The notes: generated by a model not told the origin, from the sequence alone. 64,000 nt of DNA from Bradyrhizobium sp. LLZ17 (GCF_041200145.1 NZ_CP165734.1:1302001-1366000); one strand, 5' to 3'. Shown: positions 35,553 to 45,401, counted from the stretch's first letter. Numbers and translations: made by a program.

Positions 35553-38500
35553 TTACGCCGCCTTCTTGCTCTGCGCGAGGTGTGCCAGCTGGCGCATGAT
35601 CTCGGTGGTGCCGGCGAGACGCTCTTCCGGCGTCTCCCAGTCCTGGAAAAACACCACCTTCATGTCGGGCCGCACCTTGGCCGCCTGGCCGTGGCTGCGG
35701 ATGAACGACACCAGGCGGTCGGGATGCGCGAATGAACTGTCGCGGAAGGCGATGACGGCGCCCTTCGGGCCGGCATCGATCTTCTCGACGTTGGCCTGGC
35801 GGCAGAACGCCTTGATCGCGGCGACCTTGAACAAATAGCGCACCTCGTCCGGCAGCACGCCGAAACGATCGCGCATCTCGGCGCCAAAATTCTCGATCTC
35901 TTCCTCGGTGTCGAGGTCGGCGAGACGCCGGTAGAGCGACAGCCGCACCGAGAGATCACCGACGTAATCCTCAGGAATGAGAACCGGCATGCCGATCGTG
36001 ATCGTCGGCGACCAGCGGTCGGCGGCAGGCTCGGAGACGCCGGCCTTGAGGTTAACAATCGCCTCCTCCAGCATCGACTGGTAGAGCTCGAAGCCGACCT
36101 CCTTGATGTGGCCGGACTGCTGCTCGCCCAGGATATTGCCGGCGCCGCGGATGTCGAGGTCGTGCGAGGCGAGCTGGAAGCCCGCGCCGAGCGTCTCCAG
36201 CGATTGCAGTACGGTGAGGCGGCGTTCGGCCTGTGCCGTGATCTTCTGCTGCGCCGGCAACGTGAACAGCGCATAGGCGCGCAGCTTGGAGCGACCGACC
36301 CGGCCGCGGAGCTGATAGAGCTGGGCAAGGCCAAACATGTCGGCGCGGTGCACGATCAGCGTGTTGGCGTTGGGGATGTCGAGACCGGATTCCACGATGG
36401 TGGTCGACAGCAGGATGTCGAACTTGCCGTCGTAGAACGCGGTCATGATGTCCTCGATCACGGCGGGCGGCATCTGGCCGTGGGCGACCGCGACCTTCAT
36501 CTCCGGCACGTTCTTGTCGAGGAAGTCCTTGACCTCGGCGAGGTCGTCGATGCGCGGCACCACGTAGAAGGCCTGGCCGCCGCGATAGCGCTCGCGCAGC
36601 AGTGCCTCGCGGATCATCAGCGGATCGTGCGGGGCGACGAAGGTGCGCACCGCAAGCCGGTCGACCGGCGGCGACGCAATGATCGAGAGCTCGCGGACGC
36701 CGGTCAGCGCAAGCTGGAGCGTACGCGGGATCGGTGTCGCCGATAGCGTCAGCACATGCACCTCGGAGCGCAGTGCCTTCAGCCGCTCCTTGTGGGTGAC
36801 GCCAAAGTGCTGCTCCTCGTCGACGATCACCAGGCCAAGGTCGCGGAACTTGATCGCCTTGCCGAGCAGCGCATGGGTCCCGACGACGATGTCGACCGAA
36901 CCGTCGGCGATGCCCTTCTTGACCTGGTTGAGCTGCTTGGTCGGGACCAGGCGTGAGGCCTGCTCCACCTGCACCGGGAAGCCGCGGAAGCGCTCGGTGA
37001 AGGTCTTGTGGTGCTGGCGGGCGAGCAGCGTGGTCGGCACCACCACGGCGACCTGCTTGCCTTCGAGCGCGACGGCGAACGCGGCGCGCAGCGCGACCTC
37101 CGTCTTTCCGAAACCGACGTCGCCGCAGATCAGCCGGTCCATGGGACGGCCGAGTTCGAGATCCTTGAGGGTGGATTCGATCGCCCCTAACTGGTCCTCG
37201 GTCTCGTCATAGGGGAAGCGCGCGCAGAACTCGTCATAGAGGCCGGGTTGCACCGGCAGCCTGGGCGCCTCATGCAAATGACGCTCGGCCGCGATCTTGA
37301 TCAGCTCGCCCGCGATCTCGCGGATGCGGTTCTTGAGTTTCGCCTTGCGGGTCTGCCAGCCAGAGCCGCCGAGGCGGTCGAGCTCGACCGTGGTCTGGTC
37401 GGAGCCGTAGCGCGACAGCAGCTCGATGTTCTCGACCGGCAGGAACAGCTTGGCGTCGGCGGCATAATGCAGCTCAAGGCAGTCATGCGGCGCGCCGGCG
37501 ACGTCGAGCGTCTGCAGGCCGATGAACCGCCCGATGCCGTGGTCGGCGTGGACGACGATATCGCCGGCGGCAAGGCTCGTGATCTCCGAGATGAAATTGT
37601 CGAGCTTGCGGCTCGCCTTGCGCGGCCGCACCAGGCGGTCGCCCAGAATGTCCTGCTCGCTGATGACGGCGATCTCGTCGGTCTCGAACCCGCTTTCGAG
37701 GCCGAGCACCGCGAGAATGGTCTCGTTGCGCGGCGTTGCCTGCACCGTCCGCCAGCTGTTGACGCTGGTGGTGTGGGTCAGCTTGTGATCGCGCAGCATC
37801 GAGGTCATGCGGTCGCGCGAGCCTTCGGTCCACAGCGCGATCACGACCTTCTTGCGTTGGGCCTGCAAGGCCATTACGTGGCTGACCACGGACTCGAACA
37901 CGTTGACGGTGGTGTCGTTACGCTCCGGCGCGAAGTCGCGGCCCTTGCGCGCACCGGCGTCCACGACGTTGGTGCCATCGGCCGGAACGGAAAACTGCGT
38001 CAGCCGCGCCAGCGGGACATCGCCGAGACGCTTGGCCCACTCGTCCTCAGTCAGATAGAGCCGGTCCGGCGGCAATGGCTTGTAGATGGCGCCGCCGCCT
38101 GGATGCTCCATCGCATCGCGGCGGGCCTGGTAATAATCGAGGATCTGCTTGAAGCGCTCGCGCACGGCGTCCTCGGCCTGCGGCTCGATCGCGACCGCGG
38201 CGCCTTGCAGGTAATCGAACAGTGTGTCCATCCGGTCCTGGAACAGCGGCAGCCAGTGCTCCATGCCGGGATGGCGGCGGCCCTCGCTGACGGCCTCGTA
38301 GAGCGCATCGTCGCGCTCGGGCGCGCCGAATTCGGCGACATAGCCCATGCGGAAGCGGCGGATGGTGTCGGTGACGAGCTGGAATTCCGAGATGGGCACG
38401 AGATCGAGCGAGCGCATGTCGAGCATCGTGCGCTGGGTCTCGGCATCGAAGGAGCGGATCGATTCCAGGCTGTCGCCGAAAAAGTCAAAACGGACGGGCT

Positions 38501-39071
38501 GGTCGAGGCCGGCCGGAAACAGGTCCAATATGCCGCCGCGAACGGCATATTCGCCGGGCTCGCGCACGGTCGAGGAGCGGTTGTAGCCGTTGTGCTCGAG
38601 CCAGGCGACAATGGTATCCATCGGCACCACATTGCCGGGTGCGACCGACAGCGCCTGCGCGGCGACGAGATCGCGCGAAGGCACGCGCTGCACGACGGCG
38701 TTCACAGTGGTCAGCACGATCAGCGGCTTGTCGCTGCCGGTCAGCGAGGCGAGCCGCGCCAGCGTGGTCAGGCGTTGCGCCAGGATGCCGCCATGGGGCG
38801 AGACACGGTCATAAGGCTGGCAGTCCCAGGCCGGGAAGGTCAGCACCGGCAAATCGGGCGCGAAGAATTGCAGCGAGCGTTCGAGCTGCTGCATCCGCGG
38901 CCCGTCGCGGCAGACGACCGCAAGACTGACAGCCGGCTTCTTCGGCCGCGCGGCAATGGCGCGCGCGAGGTCCGAAATGACGAGGCCTTCGGCACCTTCG
39001 GCGACATTGGCAAGCGTCAGCGCACGGCCCGGCGTCAGCAGCTCGGCGGGCGATTTCGAACCCGATTTCAT
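35553..39071 (-). CDS. mfd: transcription-repair coupling factor Mfd
   Basis: A 1172-residue ATP-dependent translocase that removes RNA polymerase stalled at DNA lesions and recruits UvrA. The N-terminal UvrB-homology region is present (VISDLARAIAARP to FPAWDCQPYDRVSPH). A RNA polymerase interaction domain follows (GDIVVHADHGIGRFIGL). The RecG-like motor has Walker A CGDVGFGKTEVALRA, DEEQHFGV, and the TRG-type region LASHDLDIRGAGNILGEQQSGHI. The C-terminal D7 domain ends the protein. The start overlaps the sdhE stop by 4 nt. Length is normal. Confidence 0.97.
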   Translation of the reverse strand: MKSGSKSPAELLTPGRALTLANVAEGAEGLVISDLARAIAARPKKPAVSLAVVCRDGPRMQQLERSLQFFAPDLPVLTFPAWDCQPYDRVSPHGGILAQRLTTLARLASLTGSDKPLIVLTTVNAVVQRVPSRDLVAAQALSVAPGNVVPMDTIVAWLEHNGYNRSSTVREPGEYAVRGGILDLFPAGLDQPVRFDFFGDSLESIRSFDAETQRTMLDMRSLDLVPISEFQLVTDTIRRFRMGYVAEFGAPERDDALYEAVSEGRRHPGMEHWLPLFQDRMDTLFDYLQGAAVAIEPQAEDAVRERFKQILDYYQARRDAMEHPGGGAIYKPLPPDRLYLTEDEWAKRLGDVPLARLTQFSVPADGTNVVDAGARKGRDFAPERNDTTVNVFESVVSHVMALQAQRKKVVIALWTEGSRDRMTSMLRDHKLTHTTSVNSWRTVQATPRNETILAVLGLESGFETDEIAVISEQDILGDRLVRPRKASRKLDNFISEITSLAAGDIVVHADHGIGRFIGLQTLDVAGAPHDCLELHYAADAKLFLPVENIELLSRYGSDQTTVELDRLGGSGWQTRKAKLKNRIREIAGELIKIAAERHLHEAPRLPVQPGLYDEFCARFPYDETEDQLGAIESTLKDLELGRPMDRLICGDVGFGKTEVALRAAFAVALEGKQVAVVVPTTLLARQHHKTFTERFRGFPVQVEQASRLVPTKQLNQVKKGIADGSVDIVVGTHALLGKAIKFRDLGLVIVDEEQHFGVTHKERLKALRSEVHVLTLSATPIPRTLQLALTGVRELSIIASPPVDRLAVRTFVAPHDPLMIREALLRERYRGGQAFYVVPRIDDLAEVKDFLDKNVPEMKVAVAHGQMPPAVIEDIMTAFYDGKFDILLSTTIVESGLDIPNANTLIVHRADMFGLAQLYQLRGRVGRSKLRAYALFTLPAQQKITAQAERRLTVLQSLETLGAGFQLASHDLDIRGAGNILGEQQSGHIKEVGFELYQSMLEEAIVNLKAGVSEPAADRWSPTITIGMPVLIPEDYVGDLSVRLSLYRRLADLDTEEEIENFGAEMRDRFGVLPDEVRYLFKVAAIKAFCRQANVEKIDAGPKGAVIAFRDSSFAHPDRLVSFIRSHGQAAKVRPDMKVVFFQDWETPEERLAGTTEIMRQLAHLAQSKKAA

Positions 39072-39358
39072 AAATTGCCGTCCGCGATCGGAAACGCCTT
39101 GATGCGGGCAAACAGCGCGCCGGTGACGTCAGCCGGCAGCACCTTGTCGCCGATGATGGCGGCATAGAGATCGGGATCGGACTCCTCGAGCAGGCGCTCG
39201 AGCTCCTCGAGGTCGTTTTCGGACAAATTGCCGATCTCGGCGTCGGCAAAGCGGCCGAGAATCAAATCCATCTCGCGCGTGCCGCGGTGCCAGCAGCGGA
39301 ACAGAATCCGCTTGCGGCGGTCGTCCAGCCCGCCACTTGATCGTGTCGTTCCCGTCAT
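39068..39358 (-). CDS. sdhE: FAD assembly factor SdhE (succinate dehydrogenase assembly factor 2)
   Basis: A 96-residue helical protein that promotes covalent FAD attachment to the SdhA flavoprotein. The family RGxxE motif is present as HRGTREMDLILGRF, preceded by RRKRILFRCW. I start at ATG 39358 (MTGTTRSSGG), where the family length is reached; the frame extends to 39418. It precedes mfd with a 4-nt overlap and is divergent from recG. Confidence 0.92.
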   Translation of the reverse strand: MTGTTRSSGGLDDRRKRILFRCWHRGTREMDLILGRFADAEIGNLSENDLEELERLLEESDPDLYAAIIGDKVLPADVTGALFARIKAFPIADGNL

Positions 39359-39566
39359 GTCTCGATTCCAGTCAAACGCCGAAAGCCCGGACGTGCCGGG
39401 CCGGCGTGATATAGCCACTCGGACCGCCGGTGTCAGCCCTTTGTTGCGACCCTCAGGGCACTCGATTTGTCATGGCCCGCCACGCGCGCGAGGGACCGCG
39501 AAAAAGACGTGGATGCCTGGCATAAAGCCGGGCATGACGGGTCGAAACGATCCTAGATTCACCCTG

Positions 39567-41675
39567 ATGCGCCCCAGCCTGCTCAATCCGCTGTTTGCTC
39601 CCGTGACCAGCCTGCCCGGCGTCGGTCCGAAGCAGGACAAGCTGCTGCGCTATCTGCTCAGCCGCGATGAGACGCCGCGGCTGGTCGATCTCCTGCTGCA
39701 TCTGCCGAGCCAGGTCATCGACCGCCGGGCGCGGCCGAAGATCCGCGATGCCGTCCAGGGAACCTTGGTGACGCTGGAGGTCACCGTCGACCGCCACCGC
39801 CCGCCCCCGCCGCGCAATGCGCGCGCGCCGTATCTGGTCTATGCCAGCGACGAGACCGGCGACGTCGTCCTGACGTTCTTCCGGGCCAAGCCCGGCTACG
39901 TCGAAAAGCTGCTGCCGATGGGCGAGAAGCGCTACGTCTCCGGCACGCTGCAAATGTACGACGGCATCCCGCAGATCGTGCATCCCGACCGGGTGCTGGA
40001 CGCGGAGGCGATTTCAAAGCTCTCGGGCATCGATCCCGTCTATCCCTTGACCGAAGGGCTTGCACTCGGCTCGCTGCGTCGCGCGGTCGCACAGGCGCTG
40101 CAAAAACTGCCGGCCCTGCCGGAATGGATCAGCCCGGAGGTGCTGCGCCGCTGCAACTTCCCGCCGGTCGCGGAGGCCCTCACCCGGGTCCACCAGCCGG
40201 TCGAGCTCACGGACATCTTGCCTGATCAACCCTTCTGGTCGCGTCTGGCCTTCGACGAACTGCTCGCGGGGCAGCTCGCGCTGGCACTGATCCGCGCACA
40301 GCTGCGCCGCCCGGCCGGTGTGCGCAATGCCGGCGACGGGCATTTGCGCAACAAGATCATCGATGCTCTGCCCTACGCGCTGACATCCTCCCAGCGCGAG
40401 GCGGCGGCGGCGATCGCCAACGATCTGCAACAACCCGTGCGGATGCTGCGCCTGCTGCAGGGCGATGTCGGCTCGGGCAAGACCGTGGTGGCGCTGCTTG
40501 CCGCGGCGGCCGTGGCCGAAGTCGGCAAGCAGGCCGCGCTGATGGCCCCGACCGAAATTCTGGCGCGCCAGCACATCAAGACCATCGCGCCGCTGGCGGA
40601 ACGCGCCGGGATGCGGGTCGCGATCCTCACCGGGCGCGAAAAAGGCAAGGAGCGGCGCGACATCATCGATCGGCTCGCCACGGGCGAGATCGACCTGCTG
40701 GTCGGCACCCACGCGCTGATCCAGGACGACGTGATCTTCAGCGATCTCGCGCTTGCCGTGGTCGACGAGCAGCATCGTTTTGGCGTCCGCGAACGTCTTG
40801 CGCTGACGTCAAAAGGCCAAGCGGTTGACGTTCTCGTGCTGAGCGCCACGCCGATTCCGCGCACGCTGGTGCTGACCTATTTCGGCGACATGGACATTTC
40901 CGAGCTGCGCGAAAAACCCGCCGGCCGCCAGCCGATTGAAACCCGCACCGTCTCGATGAGCCGCCTCAACGAAGTCACCGAGAGCATCGGCCGCGCGCTT
41001 CAGGCCGGCAAGCTGGTCTATTGGATCTGTCCGTTGGTCGAGGAGTCCGAGGCCGAGGGTACCGAGCACCTGACCAACGCGACGACACGTTTCGAGAGCC
41101 TGCAAAAACGTTTCGGCGATCGCGTCGGCCTGGTCCACGGCCAGATGAAAGGCACCGAGAAGGACCAGGTCATGGCGCAGTTCGCGGCCCACGAGATCGG
41201 GCTCCTGGTCGCGACCACCGTGGTCGAGGTCGGCGTCGACGTGCCGGCCGCGACCATCATGGTGATCGAGAACGCCGAGCGTTTTGGCCTGGCCCAGCTG
41301 CACCAGCTGCGCGGTCGCATCGGGCGCGGCTCGGAGGCCTCGACGTGCCTGCTGCTGTACTCGGAACCGCTCGGCGAGATGTCGAAGGCGCGGCTGAAAG
41401 TGATCCGCGAGACCACCGACGGTTTTCGCATCGCCGAGGAGGATCTGAAGCTGCGCGGCGAAGGCGACGTGCTCGGCGTGCGCCAGAGCGGCCTGCCCGG
41501 CTACCGCATCGCGCGCTCCGAGGTCCACGGCCAGCTGATCACGCAAGCCCGTGACGAGGCGCTGCGCATCATGAAGGACGACCCCAAGCTGAAGGGCGAA
41601 CGTGGCGAGGCGCTACGCTGCCTGCTGTATCTGTACGAACGGGACGAAGCGATCCCGCTGATCGGGGCGGGTTAG
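39567..41675 (+). CDS. recG: ATP-dependent DNA helicase RecG
   Basis: A 702-residue helicase for fork regression and Holliday junction processing. The N-terminal wedge/OB domain contains TLVTLEVTVDRH. The motor has Walker A GDVGSGKTVVALLAA, PTEILARQH, DEQHRFGVRERL, SATPIPRTL and QLHQLRGRIGRG. The C-terminal motif DLKLRGEGDVLGVRQSGLPG is the RecG counterpart of the Mfd TRG motif. I start at ATG 39567 (MRPSLLNPLF), giving the usual length; the frame is open from 39228 but that part overlaps the divergent sdhE. Confidence 0.97.
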   Translation: MRPSLLNPLFAPVTSLPGVGPKQDKLLRYLLSRDETPRLVDLLLHLPSQVIDRRARPKIRDAVQGTLVTLEVTVDRHRPPPPRNARAPYLVYASDETGDVVLTFFRAKPGYVEKLLPMGEKRYVSGTLQMYDGIPQIVHPDRVLDAEAISKLSGIDPVYPLTEGLALGSLRRAVAQALQKLPALPEWISPEVLRRCNFPPVAEALTRVHQPVELTDILPDQPFWSRLAFDELLAGQLALALIRAQLRRPAGVRNAGDGHLRNKIIDALPYALTSSQREAAAAIANDLQQPVRMLRLLQGDVGSGKTVVALLAAAAVAEVGKQAALMAPTEILARQHIKTIAPLAERAGMRVAILTGREKGKERRDIIDRLATGEIDLLVGTHALIQDDVIFSDLALAVVDEQHRFGVRERLALTSKGQAVDVLVLSATPIPRTLVLTYFGDMDISELREKPAGRQPIETRTVSMSRLNEVTESIGRALQAGKLVYWICPLVEESEAEGTEHLTNATTRFESLQKRFGDRVGLVHGQMKGTEKDQVMAQFAAHEIGLLVATTVVEVGVDVPAATIMVIENAERFGLAQLHQLRGRIGRGSEASTCLLLYSEPLGEMSKARLKVIRETTDGFRIAEEDLKLRGEGDVLGVRQSGLPGYRIARSEVHGQLITQARDEALRIMKDDPKLKGERGEALRCLLYLYERDEAIPLIGAG

Positions 41676-41980
41676 CCCGCAGCTCTCTGACGTCCAACCT
41701 CATAGGCCGCCACATGCGCCCGGGCGAGATCCAGCAAGGGCGTGTCGATGCCGAGTGCACGGGCGCGATTGGCCATGTCGCCGAGGATGTGCTCCGCCCC
41801 GGTGATCGAGCCGCGCTCGACGTCGCGCAGCATCGAGGCCTTGAGCGGGGAGTCCAGGGTCGTGAACAGCTTCCGGTCAAACTCGATGAACGGGGCGCGC
41901 GGCTCAAAGCCCGAAGCGGTCGCAACGGAAGCTCCGTAATAGCCTCCAAGCGCTCCCGCGCCGATGACGAGTACTCTCAT
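41672..41980 (-). pseudogene. panE/ApbA-type ketopantoate reductase with large internal deletion
   Basis: A 102-residue open frame joining two ends of a family about 300 residues long. Residues 1-17 (MRVLVIGAGALGGYYGA) are the NADPH-binding start of 2-dehydropantoate 2-reductase. From about residue 46 (SPLKASMLRDVERGSITGAE) it matches the C-terminal substrate domain, ending at ALGIDTPLLDLARAHV. Some 200 residues including the catalytic lysine region are missing, with the frame kept. It cannot be an active reductase. Its stop overlaps the recG stop by 4 nt on the other strand. Confidence 0.8.
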
Positions 41981-42050
41981 ACGAACTCCCATTGGGGAGG
42001 AATTGCTTCCGCAGAAACAATAACAGATCGGCCACGCGCCGTCTCCTCCT

Positions 42051-42130
42051 CGTCATTGCGAGTGCAGCGAAGCAATCCAGAATCCCTCCACAGTAAGACT
42101 CTGGAACGCTTCGCTGCGCTCGCCATGACG
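42051..42130. repeat. inverted repeat, family B (degenerate copy)
   Basis: Arms 42051-42081 and 42100-42130 pair over 27 of 31 positions around an 18-nt loop. The left arm differs from the copy at 35455 at a single base. It lies between the panE remnant and the XRE regulator gene. Confidence 0.82.
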
Positions 42131-42182
42131 ACGCGGGAAGAGCCTGGCACATAGCGATCAGGTGGACTCGCGGCGACGCCCC

Positions 42183-43013
42183 TCACCTGGCATGCGCGCG
42201 CATGAACCTGCCGTGCTCGGATTCGGTCGCATCATTGGCCGGAAACATACATTCGAGCCGCAGCTCTTCCGCCGTCACCGTTTGTGGCGTTCCGACCGTC
42301 GTGATCATGGAGAAATAGTCCAGCCTCACGCCGTCCTTGACGAAACTGAGCGGGATCATAGGCATCGCATCGGAGGCCGACGGCGCGCGCCATTCCGGCT
42401 TCACGCCGGGGTATTGCGACAGTTCCTCCAGCAGCGCCTTCGTCGTCAGATCGACGACGTGTCCGACCGCCTCGCGATGTACCCGTGCGAGCAGTCCACG
42501 GGCGGTCTGCGGCCAGTTCGCGATGAAGGGACGCATGCCGTCCGGATCGAACATCAGGTGCAGCAGGTTGCGGGGAGCGGGTCGTGCCGACATGTCGATG
42601 AAACAATTGAACAGCCCCGGTGCGGCCTCGTTGGTCATCAGCACGTTCCAGTGGCGGTCCATAACGATGGCCGGAAACGGCTCGTGCTGACGCAGCATGC
42701 GGCGCAAGGCGCGATTGATGCTTGCCATGGCTGGCGTATCGAGCGCGGGATCGGAATAGGACGGCGCGTAGCCGGCGGCCAGCAGCAGCTCGTTTCGCTC
42801 GCGCAACGGGACGTCGAGGGCTTGCGCAAGGTCGAGCAGCATCTGGCGGCTCGGAACGCTGCGGCCACTCTCGACAAAACTGATGTGCTTCTGGGAGACG
42901 CCGGCATCGAACGACAGATCGAGCTGCGTCTTGGCGCGAATGTCCCGCCATTGCCGCAGCAGCGCGCCCGCAGAGCTGGCTCTCGTCTTGAGCTCACTGG
43001 CCGCAGCCTTCAT
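42183..43013 (-). CDS. XRE-family regulator with MmyB-like ligand-binding domain
   Basis: A 276-residue regulator. The N-terminal helix-turn-helix (about 15-70) includes LRQWRDIRAKTQLDLSFDAG and SQKHISFVESGRSVPS. The C-terminal part (about 100-270) with DRHWNVLMTN and LLHLMFDPDGMRPFI fits the MmyB-like domain, a PAS-related fold that may bind a small ligand such as a fatty acid. Such regulators usually control a neighbouring oxidoreductase. The SnoaL-like gene 105 nt upstream on the same strand is a candidate target. Confidence 0.9.
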   Translation of the reverse strand: MKAAASELKTRASSAGALLRQWRDIRAKTQLDLSFDAGVSQKHISFVESGRSVPSRQMLLDLAQALDVPLRERNELLLAAGYAPSYSDPALDTPAMASINRALRRMLRQHEPFPAIVMDRHWNVLMTNEAAPGLFNCFIDMSARPAPRNLLHLMFDPDGMRPFIANWPQTARGLLARVHREAVGHVVDLTTKALLEELSQYPGVKPEWRAPSASDAMPMIPLSFVKDGVRLDYFSMITTVGTPQTVTAEELRLECMFPANDATESEHGRFMRAHAR

Positions 43014-43118
43014 CTCGACCGATCCTTGTTGTCGGAGCGCAATCTGCGCTTTTGGGCGGCGGAGGTGCCCCGGCGTCGGCGAGGCAGCTCCGCCGCCCGA
43101 TGGGGCAGAACGAAGGTA

Positions 43119-43508
43119 TCACCCGAAGGCCACCGGCCCCACGGCACCGACCCAGCGACGCACCTTGGTGTCGTCCTTCTCGTCCATGTAGAAAAAATGG
43201 GTCATCGTGGGATGCACCGTCGCCGCCGATCGGTCGTCGGGAGTCATGTCGACGATGCCACAAAACACTTTGAGGGAGCCGGCATCCCAATATTCGGTGA
43301 CGTGATGCAGGGCGGTGAACCCGGTATCGATGAAGGCCTTCAGATTGGCGCGGATCGCTTCGCGGCCTTTCCAGTCTGCCACGCCGAGGTTGCAGACGGC
43401 ATCCTCGGCAAAACAGTCAAAGCCCTTTCCGAACGTCTTGTCGTCGATCTCTTTCCACATATCGAGAAGCCATTGCGGCGGCTCTCTCCTGGTAAACATG
43501 ACTTGCAT
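43119..43508 (-). CDS. SnoaL-like / NTF2-fold protein
   Basis: A 129-residue protein with the cone-shaped NTF2-like fold pattern: helix at WLLDMWKEIDDKTFGKGFDCF, then strands around EDAVCNLGVADWKGREAIRANL and the C-terminal hairpin. The family includes polyketide cyclases, isomerases and epoxide hydrolases; without catalytic markers the reaction is unknown. I start at ATG 43508 (MQVMFTRREPP). The gap 43533-43673 is gene-free. Confidence 0.82.
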   Translation of the reverse strand: MQVMFTRREPPQWLLDMWKEIDDKTFGKGFDCFAEDAVCNLGVADWKGREAIRANLKAFIDTGFTALHHVTEYWDAGSLKVFCGIVDMTPDDRSAATVHPTMTHFFYMDEKDDTKVRRWVGAVGPVAFG

Positions 43509-43673
43509 ATCGCTCTCCTGATGCGGTGACACATGCGCCGGAAGGCTTCATCGAATGCTCCGCGGCGGTGGACGACCAGGACAGTAGTCGGACGGCGACT
43601 TGGCTCAATTACATCGGAGGTAATAAAGCGGGCATCGCGCGTCGACAAAGGCGGTGCCCTGATGTGGGAGCAG

Positions 43674-44531
43674 CTAGCCCCTCTTGTTGACGCTTTTTTC
43701 CGCAAACGCCTTCATCAGGTCGGTATCGATCCCGTCGCCCGTTGCATCTCCAGCCAGATGCTCGAACCACCTCGCAAAACCCTCGTAGATCTGGCTGGCC
43801 GGATGATCGGGCCCGAGGAAGCCGGAAATCTCCCGCATTTCCGCGACCCAGCGATAGGCCTTCGGGATCATGTCGGGCAGCGCGACTTCGAGGCGCGCCA
43901 AAATTGCGGGTTGGCTCAGCGCGAGCTCGTTGCGGAGCGCGTCCGCTGCACCGGCTTTGGTGGCCGCGATCACCATCGCCGAGCCGATCCCGGCCAAGCC
44001 CTTGACGATGCCGGCGTAGGACATCTTGAGCGCGGACGCCGCGCCGACCGGACCTTCGACGATGCGTATGTCGAGGCCCAGGTCTTTCAGCACGGCAACG
44101 TCCCTGGCGTGCTCGCCGGACATATAGAATGCCGGACTCTTGCCGCCGGGCTGCGGCGGGAAGCCGATGATGCCGGCATCGACGAACGGCGCCTGCGCCG
44201 AGCCAATGATCTCCTCGATCCGCAGCACGGTGTCGACATTGACCGCATTGCAGTCGACCACGACCGGCTTCTTCTCGCGCCGGACGATCAGGGAGGCCAG
44301 CCGCTCAGCCAGCGCAACCGCCTCGCCCGGCGGCACGATCGAAAGGATGATGTCAGCGTCTGCGATCGCCTCGTCCTCGGCGCCAATCATGCCGGCATCC
44401 GCCGCCCGTTTCAGCGTCGCCTCGCTCCGCCCCCTGAGCGACGTGAGCACGCGCGCGCCGTTCTCGTTGAGGCGGCGGGCGACCGCACTGCCCATGGCAC
44501 CGGGCGCGAGGATCGCTATGGTTGGGGACAT
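43674..44531 (-). CDS. NAD(P)-dependent oxidoreductase, 6-phosphogluconate dehydrogenase-like with DUF1932 C terminus
   Basis: A 285-residue reductase related to 3-hydroxyisobutyrate dehydrogenase. The dinucleotide motif is IAILAPGAMGSAVARRL, with Ala-Pro in the place of the usual GxG first part. The linker has VVVDCNAVNVDTV and DAGIIGFPPQPGG. The C-terminal helical part (from about 190) is DUF1932-like (ALSQPAILARLEVALP). The substrate is unknown, probably a small beta-hydroxy acid. It is not closely coupled to neighbours. Confidence 0.87.
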   Translation of the reverse strand: MSPTIAILAPGAMGSAVARRLNENGARVLTSLRGRSEATLKRAADAGMIGAEDEAIADADIILSIVPPGEAVALAERLASLIVRREKKPVVVDCNAVNVDTVLRIEEIIGSAQAPFVDAGIIGFPPQPGGKSPAFYMSGEHARDVAVLKDLGLDIRIVEGPVGAASALKMSYAGIVKGLAGIGSAMVIAATKAGAADALRNELALSQPAILARLEVALPDMIPKAYRWVAEMREISGFLGPDHPASQIYEGFARWFEHLAGDATGDGIDTDLMKAFAEKSVNKRG

Positions 44532-44636
44532 CGCAAACTCCAGTTCGAAAGCCGAGCCGTGCGCTCAGGTCGAGTGGAATCATAGCAGAGGACGGACGCG
44601 CCTGCGTGAACGCGGCCATCCCGCGGGGGAATGGCC

Positions 44637-45401
44637 CTACTCCGCCTTCGCAGGCTGGAGTGTAGAGGCCTGGGCAATACGCGCGGCGTTCGCCATGCCG
44701 GCGAGGGCCGCCGCCTTCTTCGGATCGGGCGCCGACCCCGGCTGCACCACGCCGGCCGACATGATCAGCGTCGCGGCGTCCTCGGTGCTCATGTCGACCT
44801 CGACGATCTTGCTCTTCGGCACGTAGAAGAAAAAGCCGGTGGTCGGGTTCGGCGAGCACGGCAGAAACACCGAGACATGCTCCTCCTGCCCCGGCAGGCT
44901 GCGCGCGACGTCCTCGTTGGGTGCCTGCGAGATCAGCACGATCGACCACATGCCCGGCGATGGAAACTCGACCAGGCCTACTCTGCGAAAGCTCGAGCCC
45001 TTGCCCGAAAACAGCGTTTCGAACACCTGCTTCAGGCCACGGTAGACGGCGCGCACCGCCGGAATACGGCCGACGAAAGTCTCGCCGAGATCGACCAGGG
45101 TGCGGCCGATCAAATTGGCGGTCAGGAAGCCCAGCAGCGTCAGCGCGAAAACTGCGACAATCAGACCCCAGCCGGGAACGACGTAGGGCATATAGGTTTC
45201 GGGCCGATAGGCCAGCGGCACGAACGGCCGCACCACGCCATCGACCCAGGTGACGAACCACCAGACCAGATACAGGGTGATCGCGATCGGCCCGGTCACC
45301 ACGAGGCCAGTCAGGAAATAGTTGCGGAAACGGCCGATCAGGCCGGTATGCGGTTCCGGGGCCGCATCCACAGGCGCAGGCGTGTCGTCGCGGGTGGTCA
45401 T
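44637..45401 (-). CDS. DUF502 family membrane protein
   Basis: A 254-residue membrane protein with two clear helices near the N terminus (NYFLTGLVVTGPIAITLYL and PGWGLIVAVFALTLLGFLTA), then a soluble beta-rich part. The DUF502 pattern is seen in FLTANLIGRTL, IPAVRAVYRGLKQ and the STEDAATLIMSAGV C-terminal motif. Role unknown; the family resembles plant LCV-like proteins. The N-terminal segment is acidic and Pro-rich. Confidence 0.92.
   Translation of the reverse strand: MTTRDDTPAPVDAAPEPHTGLIGRFRNYFLTGLVVTGPIAITLYLVWWFVTWVDGVVRPFVPLAYRPETYMPYVVPGWGLIVAVFALTLLGFLTANLIGRTLVDLGETFVGRIPAVRAVYRGLKQVFETLFSGKGSSFRRVGLVEFPSPGMWSIVLISQAPNEDVARSLPGQEEHVSVFLPCSPNPTTGFFFYVPKSKIVEVDMSTEDAATLIMSAGVVQPGSAPDPKKAAALAGMANAARIAQASTLQPAKAE

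Noticed and set aside
37248..39167. 639-codon open frame on the + strand opposite mfd
   Set aside because: High G+C keeps the antisense frame open; the protein is Arg/His/Asp/Gly-rich with no domain, while mfd on the other strand is unmistakable.
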